From: Streptomyces sp. SID12488
GTDB lineage: Bacteria > Actinomycetota > Actinomycetes > Streptomycetales > Streptomycetaceae
DNA: 64,000 bases
Assembly: GCF_010548275.1 (NCBI RefSeq)
Contig: NZ_JAAGLT010000029.1
Location: 1 to 64,000 of the forward strand
Reading direction: 5' to 3'
In this document: piece after piece, positions 23,269 through 31,876 of the stretch
How positions within the stretch are numbered: position 1 is the stretch's first letter
How the letters are laid out: each line of letters starts with the position of its first letter
The notes under the pieces: generated by a model
Seen by the model: only the letters and a program-made list of their open reading frames with translations
Told to the model about the DNA's origin: nothing
Databases searched by the model: none
Made by a program: the position numbers and the translations under genes

Positions 23269-24774
23269 GTGCACCGTCCCTCCAGCGCTGAGGCCGAGGT
23301 CGCCGACGAACTGGCCGCCGTACGCCCCGACCTCGTGTCGCGGTACACGGCCGAGCTGCCCGGCGCCCGGGCCGCCGTACTGACCCGGCTGTGGCGGGCG
23401 CTCGTCCACGAGCCGCTGCCGTGGATCGCCGGGCGCGAGAACGGGGCGCGTCTCCTGCTGTCGGACGGTCGCCGGCTGGAGGGCCCGTACGCCGATCCGT
23501 ACGCCGTCGACGGCCGTGTCACCGCCGTACGGCTCGGCACGGTGTCGTACGACGATCCGGCGCGGCTGATGACGGACCTGGCCGTCCCGCACGGACCCGC
23601 CTTCGCGGCCGAACTCGGCCACAGCGTCGCCTCGTTGGCCCTGTCGCGCGCGAGCCAGGACAGTACCCTGCGTGCCCCCGTGGCCGGCTGGGAGTGGGAG
23701 CAGCGGGTCGTCGACGGTCATCCCTTCCACCCCAACTGCCGTTCCCGGCCCGGTTTCTCGGTGGCCGAGCAACTCGCGTACGGGCCCGAGCACCGGCCGG
23801 TCGTGGAGCTGGCGCTGGTGGCCGCGGACGACTGCGCCGTGCGGGGCGAGTGGCCCGAGTGGCTGCGGGACGGGGGACGTCCGCTGATTCCGGTGCACCC
23901 CTGGCAGGCGGCACATGTGCTCCAACTCCCCGGCAGGGGCGGTCTGTCGGCGCATCCCCTGATGTCCCTGCGCAGCCTGGCCCTCCCCGACGGCGGACCG
24001 CACCTCAAGACGGCGTTGAGCGCCCGGCTCACCTCCTCTGTACGGGACATCTCGCCGTACTCGATCGAGACGGCGGCGACGGTGTCGGCGTTCATGGAGT
24101 CGATGGCGGCGCGTCTCGACGGGTTGCTGCACATCACCCGCACACTCGGTGCGGTCACCGCCGACTCCCCCGATCTGGCGGCCGTGCTGAGGGAGCCGCC
24201 GGACCTGTACGCGGACTCGGGGGCGGGCGAGTACGTCGTTCCGGTTGGAGCCCTCAGCGCCACGGCCCTTCCTCGATCACCCTCCTGGCTCGCCGAGTTC
24301 ACGCGTCTCGCACTCACCGTCGGGCTGCGCCTGCTCGATCTGGGTGTCGCCCTGGAGGCACACGGCCAGAACCTCCTCGTCGTACTGTCGGCGACCGGGG
24401 ACCCCCTGCGGCTGGTCTACCGCGACCTCGCCGACATCCGGGTCGGTCCGGCCCGGCTGGCCCGGCACGGCATCGCGGCCCCGGAGCTGACCGGACGGAT
24501 CGTCACCGACGACGAAATCACCCTGCGCAGCAAGCTGTTCGGTTCGCTGGTGGCCGGGGCGCTGGGTGCGACCGCCGGTTCGGAGGCGGCGCTGCGGGAG
24601 GCCCTGGAGACGGCCGTACGAGGGCTGCCGCGCACGCCGGATCTCCTGGCACTGCTCGAACAGCCCCTGCCCACCAAGGCCTTGACCCTGATGCGACTGT
24701 CGCCGAGGACGCCCGGGGACCTGTGGACCCAACTGCCCAACCCCCTGGGAGAGGTGAAGCGGGAAGGCAACTGA
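23269..24774 (+). CDS. IucA/IucC-family siderophore synthetase
   Basis: A 501-residue NIS synthetase, only distantly like its divergent neighbour. Motifs: DGHPFHPNCRSRPGFS, the HPWQ box in LIPVHPWQAAHVLQL, KTALSARLTSSVRDISPYSIE, GVALEAHGQNLLVVL, LVYRDLADIRVG, and LPTKALTLMRLS. The two synthetases probably act on successive or different ends of one product, as in other two-synthetase NIS pathways. The GTG at 23269 is preceded by GAGGAG; the reading frame is open further upstream, but that part overlaps the promoter region. I looked for a DmdR/IdeR iron box in the shared promoter and did not find one. Confidence 0.92.
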   Translation: MHRPSSAEAEVADELAAVRPDLVSRYTAELPGARAAVLTRLWRALVHEPLPWIAGRENGARLLLSDGRRLEGPYADPYAVDGRVTAVRLGTVSYDDPARLMTDLAVPHGPAFAAELGHSVASLALSRASQDSTLRAPVAGWEWEQRVVDGHPFHPNCRSRPGFSVAEQLAYGPEHRPVVELALVAADDCAVRGEWPEWLRDGGRPLIPVHPWQAAHVLQLPGRGGLSAHPLMSLRSLALPDGGPHLKTALSARLTSSVRDISPYSIETAATVSAFMESMAARLDGLLHITRTLGAVTADSPDLAAVLREPPDLYADSGAGEYVVPVGALSATALPRSPSWLAEFTRLALTVGLRLLDLGVALEAHGQNLLVVLSATGDPLRLVYRDLADIRVGPARLARHGIAAPELTGRIVTDDEITLRSKLFGSLVAGALGATAGSEAALREALETAVRGLPRTPDLLALLEQPLPTKALTLMRLSPRTPGDLWTQLPNPLGEVKREGN

Positions 24775-24821
24775 CGGGCCCCGTTTTGAAGCGGGTGACC
24801 CAGTGTCAATAGGATCCGTCG

Positions 24822-26090
24822 ATGATCACAAGACAACGGCTGGCGGCGGGCGCCTGCGCCCTGCTCACCGCCCTGGCGGCCGGGATCGCGGTCCCGGCCG
24901 AAGCCGTCGCCGACGAAACCACCGCACTCGCGCCCAAAGTCAACCTCCTCCTCGACGTCAGCGGTTCGATGCGGGCGCGGGACATAGACGGCCAGTCGCG
25001 GATGGCCGCGGCGAAGCAGGCGTTCAACGAGGTGCTGGACGCGACACCCGAGGAGGTCCAGCTCGGCATCCGCACGCTGGGCGCCAACTACCCCGGCGAC
25101 GACCGCAAGGAGGGTTGCAAGGACACCGCGCAGCTCTACCCGGTGGGCCCGCTCGACCGCGTCGAGGCCAAGACGGCGGTCGCGACGCTCACGCCCACCG
25201 GCTGGACGCCGATCGGCCCCGCACTGCTGAAGGCAGCGGACGACCTCGACGGCGGTGAGGGCACCAAGCGCATCGTGCTCATCAGCGACGGCGAGGACAC
25301 CTGCGCACCGCTCGACCCGTGCGAGGTGGCCCGGGAAATCGCGGCCAAGGGCATCGGCCTCACCATCGACACCCTCGGCCTGGTCCCGAACACCAAGATG
25401 CGGCAGCAGCTGAGCTGTATCGCCGAGGCGACCGGCGGGACGTACACGTCGGTCGAGCACACCGACGAACTCGCCGACAAGGTGAACCAGTTGGTCGTCC
25501 GCGCCGCCGACCCGGTGGTGACGCCGGTGGCCGTCGAGGGTGCGGCCGGATGCTCGAACGCCCCAGCGGTGAAGTCCGGTCTGTACACGGACCGCGAGGA
25601 GTTCGGCCAGCAGCGCTGGTACCGCGTCGACGTCCTGCCGGGGCAGGAACTGCGCGCCTCGGTGAGCGTGTCCGCCGACCGGGCCGTCAACCCCGACTAC
25701 GGGGTGCTGCTGCGGGCGGTGACCACGCACGGCCGTGAGATCGTCCGCGGCGAGGGCAACGGCACCGGCCGTACCGATGTCATCTCGACGGGTCTGCGCT
25801 ATCCGAAGGCGGAGGCCGACGACGACGCGGACAAGCCGGCGGCCGAGACCGTGTGTCTCCAGGTCACCAACTCCTTCTCGGCGGCCAGTGGTGTGAAGAC
25901 CACGCCCGGTCTGCCGCTCGAACTGACCGTCGACGTCGTCGACGGCCCGAGCCAGGCGAGCGACGTGGCCTCCTTCGGTCTCGGCCGCGGCTGGTGGCTG
26001 CTGGGCACACTCATCCTGGTGGGCTTCCTCACGGGTGTCCTGTGGGGCTGGATCTCGCGTCTGCGGGTCTCGGTATGGAGGACCAACTGA
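24822..26090 (+). CDS. secreted, membrane-anchored VWA-domain protein
   Basis: A 422-residue protein. A signal peptide (about 1-31, ending AVADE) is followed by a von Willebrand factor A domain (about 38-225) with an intact MIDAS: DVSGSM, Thr in PTGWTPIG, and Asp in LISDGEDTC. A beta-rich domain follows (to about 380), and a C-terminal transmembrane helix near 390-412 ends in a short basic tail. The VWA would face outside and bind a protein or glycan through its metal ion. AGGATC precedes the ATG. Its TGA overlaps the next ATG by one base, so the two form a pair; the function is not known to me. Confidence 0.85.
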   Translation: MITRQRLAAGACALLTALAAGIAVPAEAVADETTALAPKVNLLLDVSGSMRARDIDGQSRMAAAKQAFNEVLDATPEEVQLGIRTLGANYPGDDRKEGCKDTAQLYPVGPLDRVEAKTAVATLTPTGWTPIGPALLKAADDLDGGEGTKRIVLISDGEDTCAPLDPCEVAREIAAKGIGLTIDTLGLVPNTKMRQQLSCIAEATGGTYTSVEHTDELADKVNQLVVRAADPVVTPVAVEGAAGCSNAPAVKSGLYTDREEFGQQRWYRVDVLPGQELRASVSVSADRAVNPDYGVLLRAVTTHGREIVRGEGNGTGRTDVISTGLRYPKAEADDDADKPAAETVCLQVTNSFSAASGVKTTPGLPLELTVDVVDGPSQASDVASFGLGRGWWLLGTLILVGFLTGVLWGWISRLRVSVWRTN

Positions 26091-26136
26091 TGCGAGTGAC
26101 GCGAGTGACGCGAATTCCCAAGGACCAACTGATGCG
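26079..26136 (+). repeat. in-frame duplication of ribosome-binding site plus start codon
   Basis: The 16-base string AGGACCAACTGATGCG occurs at 26079-26094 and again at 26121-26136, exactly 42 bases (14 codons) apart. Each copy contains a Shine-Dalgarno-like AGGA and an ATG at the same spacing, and both ATGs are in the frame of the downstream gene. The stretch between them is itself a short repeat (CGAGTGACG twice). The result is two alternative starts. Confidence 0.85.
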
Positions 26137-26935
26137 CGGTGCCCGTGTGCTGGGCTCGGCCCTGCTGATGGTCGGGCTGGCCGCGGCCCCGGCCGTCGCC
26201 GACGCCTCGCCCTCCGCGAGCCCTTCGGACGACGGCTCGGCCCCCACCTCGGCGGGTACGTCGTTCCGTACGGCGACGGAGATCGACCAGGGTCAGCAGG
26301 CCTCCGCGAGCGGTTCGGCGGGCGACTACCTGTACTGGTCGTTCCCCGCGGACGCCGGTCAACGCCCCACCGTCAAGGCGACGGTGAAGCTGCCGGACAC
26401 GCACGCGTCCGAGACCTGGCAGCTCGACGTGTACGACGGTCTGCGACGTCGCCAGGCCTGCCAGTACGGCGCCCAGACGCGCACCGCCGCCTCGGGCACC
26501 GCGTCCGTGGAGCTGGCGTGCGTCCTGCGCACGGTCCACGCCTGGTCGGAGCAGTGGGCCAACGACCCACTCCCGGGCACCTATTACCTCCGGCTGACGA
26601 CGGTGAACCTCGCGACCTCCGACCTCGGCCTCCCGGTCGACGCCGAAGTGCGGGTCGACTCGAAGGACATCGGCGGTTCGGCGGCCGTGGACGGTTCGCT
26701 GGCCGAGCCGCTCGTGCCCGGGATCGCGGTCGAGTCCGAGGCCACGGAGGACGGTTCGACGGCGACCGCGGTGCTGTCGAGCATCGAGCCCGACGACGGC
26801 TGGTCCTCCGGCTGGTGGTCCGACCGCTGGGTCTGGACGGCGCTCGGCGGCGTGCTGGCCGCCCTGGCGGGCGTCGGCGGCTACGCCCTGACGCGCGGCT
26901 CGGGCCGACCGAGACAGGTTCCGCCGGGAGCCTGA
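26090..26935 (+). CDS. membrane-anchored exported protein paired with the VWA protein
   Basis: A 281-residue protein, or 267 if translation begins at the duplicated ATG at 26132. It has a signal peptide (LMRGARVLGSALLMVGLAAAP..VADAS), a Ser/Pro/Asp-rich segment, a beta-sandwich-like domain (about 60-225) with a Cys pair (RRQACQYG and VELACVLR), a Trp-rich juxtamembrane stretch DDGWSSGWWSDRWVW, and a C-terminal transmembrane helix near 245-265. The topology mirrors that of the VWA protein before it. The start overlaps the VWA stop (TGATG). I do not recognise a family; a partner or scaffold for the VWA protein is inferred from the coupling only. Confidence 0.75.
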   Translation: MRVTRVTRIPKDQLMRGARVLGSALLMVGLAAAPAVADASPSASPSDDGSAPTSAGTSFRTATEIDQGQQASASGSAGDYLYWSFPADAGQRPTVKATVKLPDTHASETWQLDVYDGLRRRQACQYGAQTRTAASGTASVELACVLRTVHAWSEQWANDPLPGTYYLRLTTVNLATSDLGLPVDAEVRVDSKDIGGSAAVDGSLAEPLVPGIAVESEATEDGSTATAVLSSIEPDDGWSSGWWSDRWVWTALGGVLAALAGVGGYALTRGSGRPRQVPPGA

Positions 26936-26969
26936 CCAGGACCAGGACCAGTCCCTGATGGTTCGTCAA

Positions 26970-27003
26970 CATGCCTGCCGCGCACGGTCGCGCGGCGGGC
27001 ATG
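26970..27003. terminator. bidirectional hairpin terminator
   Basis: Arms 26970-26983 (CATGCCTGCCGCGC) and 26990-27003 (GCGCGGCGGGCATG) pair over 14 bases with one position that is a G-U pair in RNA, around a six-base loop. It lies between the convergent VWA-pair operon and the HxlR gene and can serve both strands. Confidence 0.75.
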
Positions 27004-27030
27004 TCCCGTATCAGGCCTCGATTTCGGATA

Positions 27031-27678
27031 TCAGGCCTCGCGCAGCGCCTTGGCGAGTGTTCCCTCGCCGGTCACCTCGATACGCCCGTCCCGTACGGCG
27101 TCCAGCACACCGACATCCCCCCGGCCGACTGCCGCACACGTCCCGGTGTCCATCGACAGGCGGGCGTCGGGCTCCTCGGGGGCGGGTCCGGCGCCGTACA
27201 CCGGAACGTCCTCCGTACCGACGTACAGGTGGAACTCGCCCTCCTCCAGCCGGACTTCGACGAGCCCCCCGCCGCCCTCCCCGGCGCCAGCCGCGTCGAG
27301 GCCGCGCAGCAACGGCAGCGCGAACCAGTGCGCCCGTACGGCGTCCGTGGCGCGCCGCTCGCCCAGCTCGGGCGCGCCCCACTCCCCCAGCGCCTGGAGC
27401 ACCGGCAGCAACTGCCGCCCCCGGCCGGTGAGTTCGTAGACCGACGCGGCCCCCGGCGGCGGCAGTCGGCGCCGGGTCGCGAGGCCGTCCCGCTCCATGT
27501 CCTTCAGCCGTGACGCGAGTACGTCCGTGCTGACGCCCGGCAGATCCGCGTGCAGGTCGGTGTAGCGGCGCGGACCGGCCAGCAGCTCCCGGACGATCAG
27601 AAGAGTCCAGCGGTCGCCGACGACATCGAGGGCGCGAGCGACGGAACAGTACTGGTCGTAGCTTCGGCGAGGTGACAT
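27031..27678 (-). CDS. HxlR-family regulator with C-terminal SCP2-like domain
   Basis: A 215-residue protein. The N-terminal HxlR winged helix (about 8-100) has CSVARALDVVGDRWTLLIVRELL, RYTDLHADLPGVSTDVLASRLKDMERDGL and YELTGRGRQLLPVL. The rest (about 115-215) resembles the sterol-carrier-like domain found fused to some actinobacterial HxlR proteins (EGEFHLYVGTEDVPVYG and ARLSMDTGTCAAV). The Cys10 at the start of the HxlR domain is typical of redox- or aldehyde-sensing members. It is divergent from the aminotransferase; two inverted repeats lie in the shared promoter. The ATG at 27678 starts the canonical MSPRRSYDQYC. Confidence 0.88.
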   Translation of the reverse strand: MSPRRSYDQYCSVARALDVVGDRWTLLIVRELLAGPRRYTDLHADLPGVSTDVLASRLKDMERDGLATRRRLPPPGAASVYELTGRGRQLLPVLQALGEWGAPELGERRATDAVRAHWFALPLLRGLDAAGAGEGGGGLVEVRLEEGEFHLYVGTEDVPVYGAGPAPEEPDARLSMDTGTCAAVGRGDVGVLDAVRDGRIEVTGEGTLAKALREA

Positions 27679-27700
27679 GCGACGCAGTCTAGACATGTTG

Positions 27701-27735
27701 TTGGACTTTCCAAGCTCATACTTGGTAAAACCAAG
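27701..27735. promoter_or_regulatory. paired inverted repeats, candidate HxlR operators
   Basis: TTGGA-CTT-TCCAA (27701-27713) and CTTGGT-AAA-ACCAAG (27721-27735) are two inverted repeats whose centres are 21 bases apart, two helical turns. They share half-sites of the TTGG/CCAA type, as expected for a winged-helix dimer. They lie in the 87-base gap between the divergent HxlR and aminotransferase starts, so one site pair could control both. Confidence 0.6.
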
Positions 27736-27765
27736 CATCACCACGAACCGGAGGGGCGTAAGCGC

Positions 27766-28974
27766 ATGGAGTTCCGGCAGTCCAGCAAGCTCAGCGAGGT
27801 CTGTTACGAGATCCGCGGACCGGTGATCGAGCACGCCAACGCACTGGAGGAGGCGGGCCACAGCGTCCTGCGCCTCAACACCGGCAACCCCGCGCTCTTC
27901 GGCTTCGAGGCACCGCCGGAGATCCTCCAGGACATGATCCGCATGCTGCCGCAGGCCCACGGCTACACGGACTCGCGCGGCATCCTCTCCGCCCGCCGGG
28001 CCGTCGCCCAGCGCTACCAGGAACGCGGCCTGGAGGTCGACGTCGACGACGTCTTCCTCGGCAACGGCGTCTCGGAACTGGTCTCGATGGCGGTCCAGGC
28101 ACTGGTCGAGGACGGCGACGAAGTCCTCATCCCCGCCCCGGACTTCCCCCTCTGGACGGCGGTCACGACCCTCGCCGGCGGCAAGGCGGTCCACTACCTC
28201 TGCGACGAACAGGCCGACTGGTACCCGGACCTGGACGACATGGCGGCGAAGATCACCGACCGCACCAGGGCCGTGGTCATCATCAACCCGAACAACCCCA
28301 CCGGCGCGGTCTATCCGAAGGAGATCATCGAGGGCATCCTCGACCTGGCCCGCCGCCACGGCCTGATGGTCTTCGCCGACGAGATCTACGACCAGATCCT
28401 GTACGACGACGAGGTGCACCACTCGGCCGCCGCGCTCGCCCCCGATCTGGTCGTCCTGACCTTCTGCGGCCTGTCGAAGACGTACCGGGTGGCCGGCTTC
28501 CGCTCGGGCTGGCTGGTGGTGACCGGCCCGAAGCAGCACGCGCGCAGCTACCTCGAAGGCCTGACGATGCTGGCCTCGATGCGCCTTTGCCCCAACGCGC
28601 CCGCGCAGTACGCCATCCAGGCCGCGCTCGGCGGCCGGCAGTCCATCTACGAACTCACCGCCCCCGGCGGCAGGTTGCGCGAACAGCGCGACCGCGCCTG
28701 GGAACGCCTCAACGAGATCCCGGGCGTCTCGTGCGTCAAGCCGAAGGGCGCGCTGTACGCGTTCCCGCGCCTCGACCCGGCCGTGCACAAGATCCACGAC
28801 GACGAGAAGTTCGTCCTGGACCTGCTGCTCCAGGAGAAGATCCAGGTCGTGCAGGGTACGGGCTTCAACTGGCCCTCCCCCGACCACTTCCGCATCCTCA
28901 CCCTCCCGTACGCGGACGACCTGGAGGTGGCGATCAGCAGGATCGGGCGGTTCCTGAGCGGTTATCGGCAGTAA
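27766..28974 (+). CDS. AlaA-like pyridoxal-phosphate aminotransferase
   Basis: A 402-residue fold-type I aminotransferase. The PLP lysine is Lys238 in FCGLSKTYRVAGFRSGW; NPNNPTGAVYP, FADEIYDQI and the C-terminal Arg region HFRILTLPYADD are intact. The N-terminus FRQSSKLSEVCYEIRGPVIE is characteristic of AlaA, which makes alanine from pyruvate and glutamate. GGAGGGGC precedes the ATG. It is divergent from the HxlR regulator and probably under its control. Confidence 0.93.
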   Translation: MEFRQSSKLSEVCYEIRGPVIEHANALEEAGHSVLRLNTGNPALFGFEAPPEILQDMIRMLPQAHGYTDSRGILSARRAVAQRYQERGLEVDVDDVFLGNGVSELVSMAVQALVEDGDEVLIPAPDFPLWTAVTTLAGGKAVHYLCDEQADWYPDLDDMAAKITDRTRAVVIINPNNPTGAVYPKEIIEGILDLARRHGLMVFADEIYDQILYDDEVHHSAAALAPDLVVLTFCGLSKTYRVAGFRSGWLVVTGPKQHARSYLEGLTMLASMRLCPNAPAQYAIQAALGGRQSIYELTAPGGRLREQRDRAWERLNEIPGVSCVKPKGALYAFPRLDPAVHKIHDDEKFVLDLLLQEKIQVVQGTGFNWPSPDHFRILTLPYADDLEVAISRIGRFLSGYRQ

Positions 28975-29022
28975 CGCCCGCGGGGGCGGTCAGTCGCCGT
29001 CCGTCATGGGTAACCCCTCCCC

Positions 29023-29568
29023 ATGACGGACCGACCACTGCTCCTCCTCGACGTCGACGGCCCCCTCAACCCGTTCCGCGCCCGGCTCCTGCGCCACCGG
29101 GGATATGTGACCCGCCGGGTGCACCCCGCCAACTGGTCCGCCCGGCAGAAACCGGGCTCCCGGCGGCTGCGCCGGGGCCTGCGGATACGGCTGCACCCGG
29201 GGCACGGCGCCCGGTTGCTCGCCCTGCCTTACGACCTGGTGTGGGCCACGACCTGGATGCACGGGGCGAACAAGATGATCGGCCCCGTGATCGGGCTGCC
29301 GGCCGACCTGCCGGTCATCGAGTTCACCAACCTGTTCGCCGAGCAACCCGACGGGCTCTACTGGAAGACCCGGCGCGTCGTGGAGTGGGCCGACGGGCGC
29401 CCCTTCGTCTGGGTCGACGACCTGATCACCGACCTCGACGTCCGCCATGTGGCCGAGCACCACACCGGGCGGGCGCTGCTGCTGCGGATCGACCCGCGCC
29501 GGGGCCTCGGGGAGCGCGAGTTCGCCGAGCTGGAGCGCTGGGCTCGCGATGTCAGACCCGGGTCGTAG
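29023..29568 (+). CDS. HAD-superfamily hydrolase-like protein
   Basis: A 181-residue protein. The HAD nucleophile motif is DVDGPLNPF near residue 11, the motif II region is VWATTWMHGAN, and the acidic metal-binding motif is FVWVDDLITD. The cap is short, and RRGL near the end matches a small HAD group common in actinobacteria. It is presumably a phosphatase of unknown substrate. The ATG has no Shine-Dalgarno. Confidence 0.8.
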   Translation: MTDRPLLLLDVDGPLNPFRARLLRHRGYVTRRVHPANWSARQKPGSRRLRRGLRIRLHPGHGARLLALPYDLVWATTWMHGANKMIGPVIGLPADLPVIEFTNLFAEQPDGLYWKTRRVVEWADGRPFVWVDDLITDLDVRHVAEHHTGRALLLRIDPRRGLGEREFAELERWARDVRPGS

Positions 29569-29652
29569 TCTTCGAAGAGCGGGTCGAACCGGCCGGTCGA
29601 TCGGCTGACCGGTCGCCGACCGCAGCCGTCGATGCCCGGGAAGGGGTCCGCC

Positions 29653-30306
29653 ATGACACGACCGCCGACCGCCGCCCAGCGACGCGTCATCGACGCCGCC
29701 GACCCCGTCACGGGACGGCTGCGGGGTACGGAGTTCCAGCTCGCCGCGCTGGTCGCGCGGGGGCTCGCCTTCCGGCACCCGCGGCCACCGCACGACCACT
29801 TCCTGACGCCGACGGGCCATCGCATACGGGAGGAAGCGCCGCCCGCGGACACACCTGACGCCGCCGAGGCTCCCCATGCTTCCGGGGCCACCGGGGTGTT
29901 CGCCGCGCGGGTGGGAGGCGAGGCGGAGACACCGGCTGCCGGACCGGCCCGGGCGCGTGAGGTCCACAGTGCCTGGACGGGGCTGCTGGAGTTGCGCCGG
30001 ATGACCAATACGGACGGGGCCATGGACCGTCCGTGCGGTTGGGAGCGCAAGCATCTGGTGCAGGCCGCCGCGTTGGCGCTGGAGGCGGCCGGTCACCTCC
30101 CGGCGGACGGGAAGGGCGACGGGGGCGGTGGTGGCTACCGGGTGCGGGCGACCCCGCAGCCGGAGGCCGTCGCCGTGCGCGAACCCGACGGCGACGCGTT
30201 GCGGGCCTGTGCGGCCACTTTGGAGAAGGCGGGCTGGCAGGCCGGCGAGTACACCGAGCCGCGCACCGGCACGCGCTATCTGCTGGCGTCACCCCGGCGG
30301 ACGTAA
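29653..30306 (+). CDS. hypothetical protein with winged-helix-like N-terminus
   Basis: A 217-residue protein starting MTRPPTAAQRRVIDAADPVTG. The first 60 residues (FQLAALVARGLAFRHP, then FLTPTGHRIRE) look like a compact winged-helix domain; an Ala/Pro/Glu-rich linker and a second globular part (about 100-215) follow. AAGGGG stands eleven bases before the ATG at 29653, which decides against an upstream in-frame ATG. I recognise it as conserved in Streptomyces but know no function. Confidence 0.65.
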   Translation: MTRPPTAAQRRVIDAADPVTGRLRGTEFQLAALVARGLAFRHPRPPHDHFLTPTGHRIREEAPPADTPDAAEAPHASGATGVFAARVGGEAETPAAGPARAREVHSAWTGLLELRRMTNTDGAMDRPCGWERKHLVQAAALALEAAGHLPADGKGDGGGGGYRVRATPQPEAVAVREPDGDALRACAATLEKAGWQAGEYTEPRTGTRYLLASPRRT

Positions 30307-30424
30307 CGACCTTGTGCGTCAAGGCAGTTGACGGCCGTGAGCAACCGCTCAGTACGCTTGCTCCCGTCCTGTTCGCTGTAGAAGTCGTGCAGTCGTGAAG
30401 TTGAGCCGCCGTGAAGGGGAAGTC

Positions 30425-30847
30425 GTGGCCGAACCGTTTTCCGTGCCGGTGACCGTGCGCGGGTACGAGACCGATGTGCAGGGGCACCTCAACCAGAGCG
30501 TGTACCTCAACTACGCGGAGCACGCCCGCTGGGCGTTGCTTCACGCGGCCGGCATCAGCCAGGCGGGGCTGACGTCCAAGGGCGTGGGTCCGGTGGCCCT
30601 GGAGACCACCATCCGCTATCAGCGGGAGTTGCTCGCGGGCGACGAGGTCGAGGTGACCTGCGACTTCGTCTGGGGCGAGGGGAAGACGTTCCGTATCCGG
30701 CAGACGATACGCAAGGCCGACGGCACGGTCTCCGCCGAGGTCACGGCGGTCGGTGGGCTGATGGACCTCAAGGCGCGCAAGCTCGTCCCGGACCCGAAGG
30801 AGTACTTCCGCGCGCTGGCGTCGGAGCCACGGCTGTTCGGACTCTGA
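30425..30847 (+). CDS. acyl-CoA thioesterase (FadM/YbgC-type hotdog)
   Basis: A 140-residue single hotdog-fold thioesterase that hydrolyses an acyl-CoA. The active-site Asp and the substrate helix are in GYETDVQGHLNQSVYLNYAEHARW; the central strands read ALETTIRYQRELLAGDEVEV and KTFRIRQTI. The GTG at 30425 is preceded by AAGGGGAAG at good spacing, which favours it over a GTG 30 bases upstream. Confidence 0.85.
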   Translation: MAEPFSVPVTVRGYETDVQGHLNQSVYLNYAEHARWALLHAAGISQAGLTSKGVGPVALETTIRYQRELLAGDEVEVTCDFVWGEGKTFRIRQTIRKADGTVSAEVTAVGGLMDLKARKLVPDPKEYFRALASEPRLFGL

Positions 30848-30944
30848 TCAGCACTCACAGCGACCTCCTACCGTCACCCCACGGCATTCCCAACTTGGCG
30901 CGCGACTCTCATCCTCTTCCCGCCGCGCCCTTCTTGGAGATCCC

Positions 30945-31766
30945 GTGCCGATGCCGCACAGAGCCGCCGCCCGTCGTACGTTGTTGGCCGCCCTCGGCGC
31001 CACCGCGATCCTGACCACCCAGCGGATCGCGTCCGGGGCGACCACCGAGGCGACCGGCAGCGGCCTCGACGACCAGGCCAAGAAGGACATCGCGATGCGC
31101 CTGGTGTGCAGCGCGGAGAACTCCTCCCTGGACTGGCGGGCGCAGTACGGCTACATCCAGGACATCGGCGACGGGCGCGGCTACACCGCCGGGATCATCG
31201 GCTTCTGCTCCGGTACGAGCGACATGCCGGCCCTCGTCGAGCTGTACACCGCGCGGGTCGCGGACAACGTCCTGGCCGCCTACCTGCCCGCGCTGCGTGC
31301 GGTGGACGGCACGGACTCGCACGAGGGCCTGGACCCTGGGTTCCCCGCCGCCTGGCGCAAGGCAGCGAAGACGTCCGCGTTCCGCGAGGCCCAGGACGAC
31401 GAGCGTGACCGCGTCTACTTCGGTCCGGCCGTCGCCCGCGCCAAGGAGGACGGCGTCGGCACGCTGGGCCAGTTCGCCTACTACGACGCGATGGTCATGC
31501 ACGGCCCCGGCACGGACGGTCTCAGCTTCGGCGGGATCCGCACCCGGGCCCGCGCGAACGCCGCCACCCCGGTCGACGGCGGCGACGAGACGACGTATCT
31601 GAACGCCTTCCTCGACGCCCGGGTGTGGGCGATGCGGCAGGAGGCGGCCCACGAGGACACCAGCCGCGTGGACACCGCCCAGCGGGTCTTCCTCGACCAG
31701 GGGAACCTGAACCTGGATCCGCCGCTCGACTGGAAGGTGTACGGGGACAGTTACTACATCGGCTGA
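30945..31766 (+). CDS. csn: secreted chitosanase, GH46
   Basis: A 273-residue precursor closely matching Streptomyces chitosanases such as that of strain N174. It cleaves beta-1,4 bonds in chitosan with inversion. The catalytic pair Glu22/Asp40 of N174 maps by spacing to Glu58 (SAENSSLDW) and Asp76 (DIGDGRGYT). The signal peptide has a twin arginine (AARRTLLAALGA), consistent with Tat export. Other conserved blocks are NDERDRVYF-like DDERDRVYF, GQFAYYDAMVMHGPG, and GGDETTYLNAFLDAR. GGAG precedes the GTG at 30945; an ATG six bases on is possible. No chitosan transporter or regulator is adjacent. Confidence 0.96.
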   Translation: MPMPHRAAARRTLLAALGATAILTTQRIASGATTEATGSGLDDQAKKDIAMRLVCSAENSSLDWRAQYGYIQDIGDGRGYTAGIIGFCSGTSDMPALVELYTARVADNVLAAYLPALRAVDGTDSHEGLDPGFPAAWRKAAKTSAFREAQDDERDRVYFGPAVARAKEDGVGTLGQFAYYDAMVMHGPGTDGLSFGGIRTRARANAATPVDGGDETTYLNAFLDARVWAMRQEAAHEDTSRVDTAQRVFLDQGNLNLDPPLDWKVYGDSYYIG

Positions 31767-31876
31767 CCGACTGAGACAGTCGGATGTGTCGGCCGCCGAC
31801 GACAGCAGGACTCCGGCCGAGGGCCGTCCCCCTCGGCCGGAGGTCTATTCGGGCCCCGGGCCCCGGCCCTCCAATG

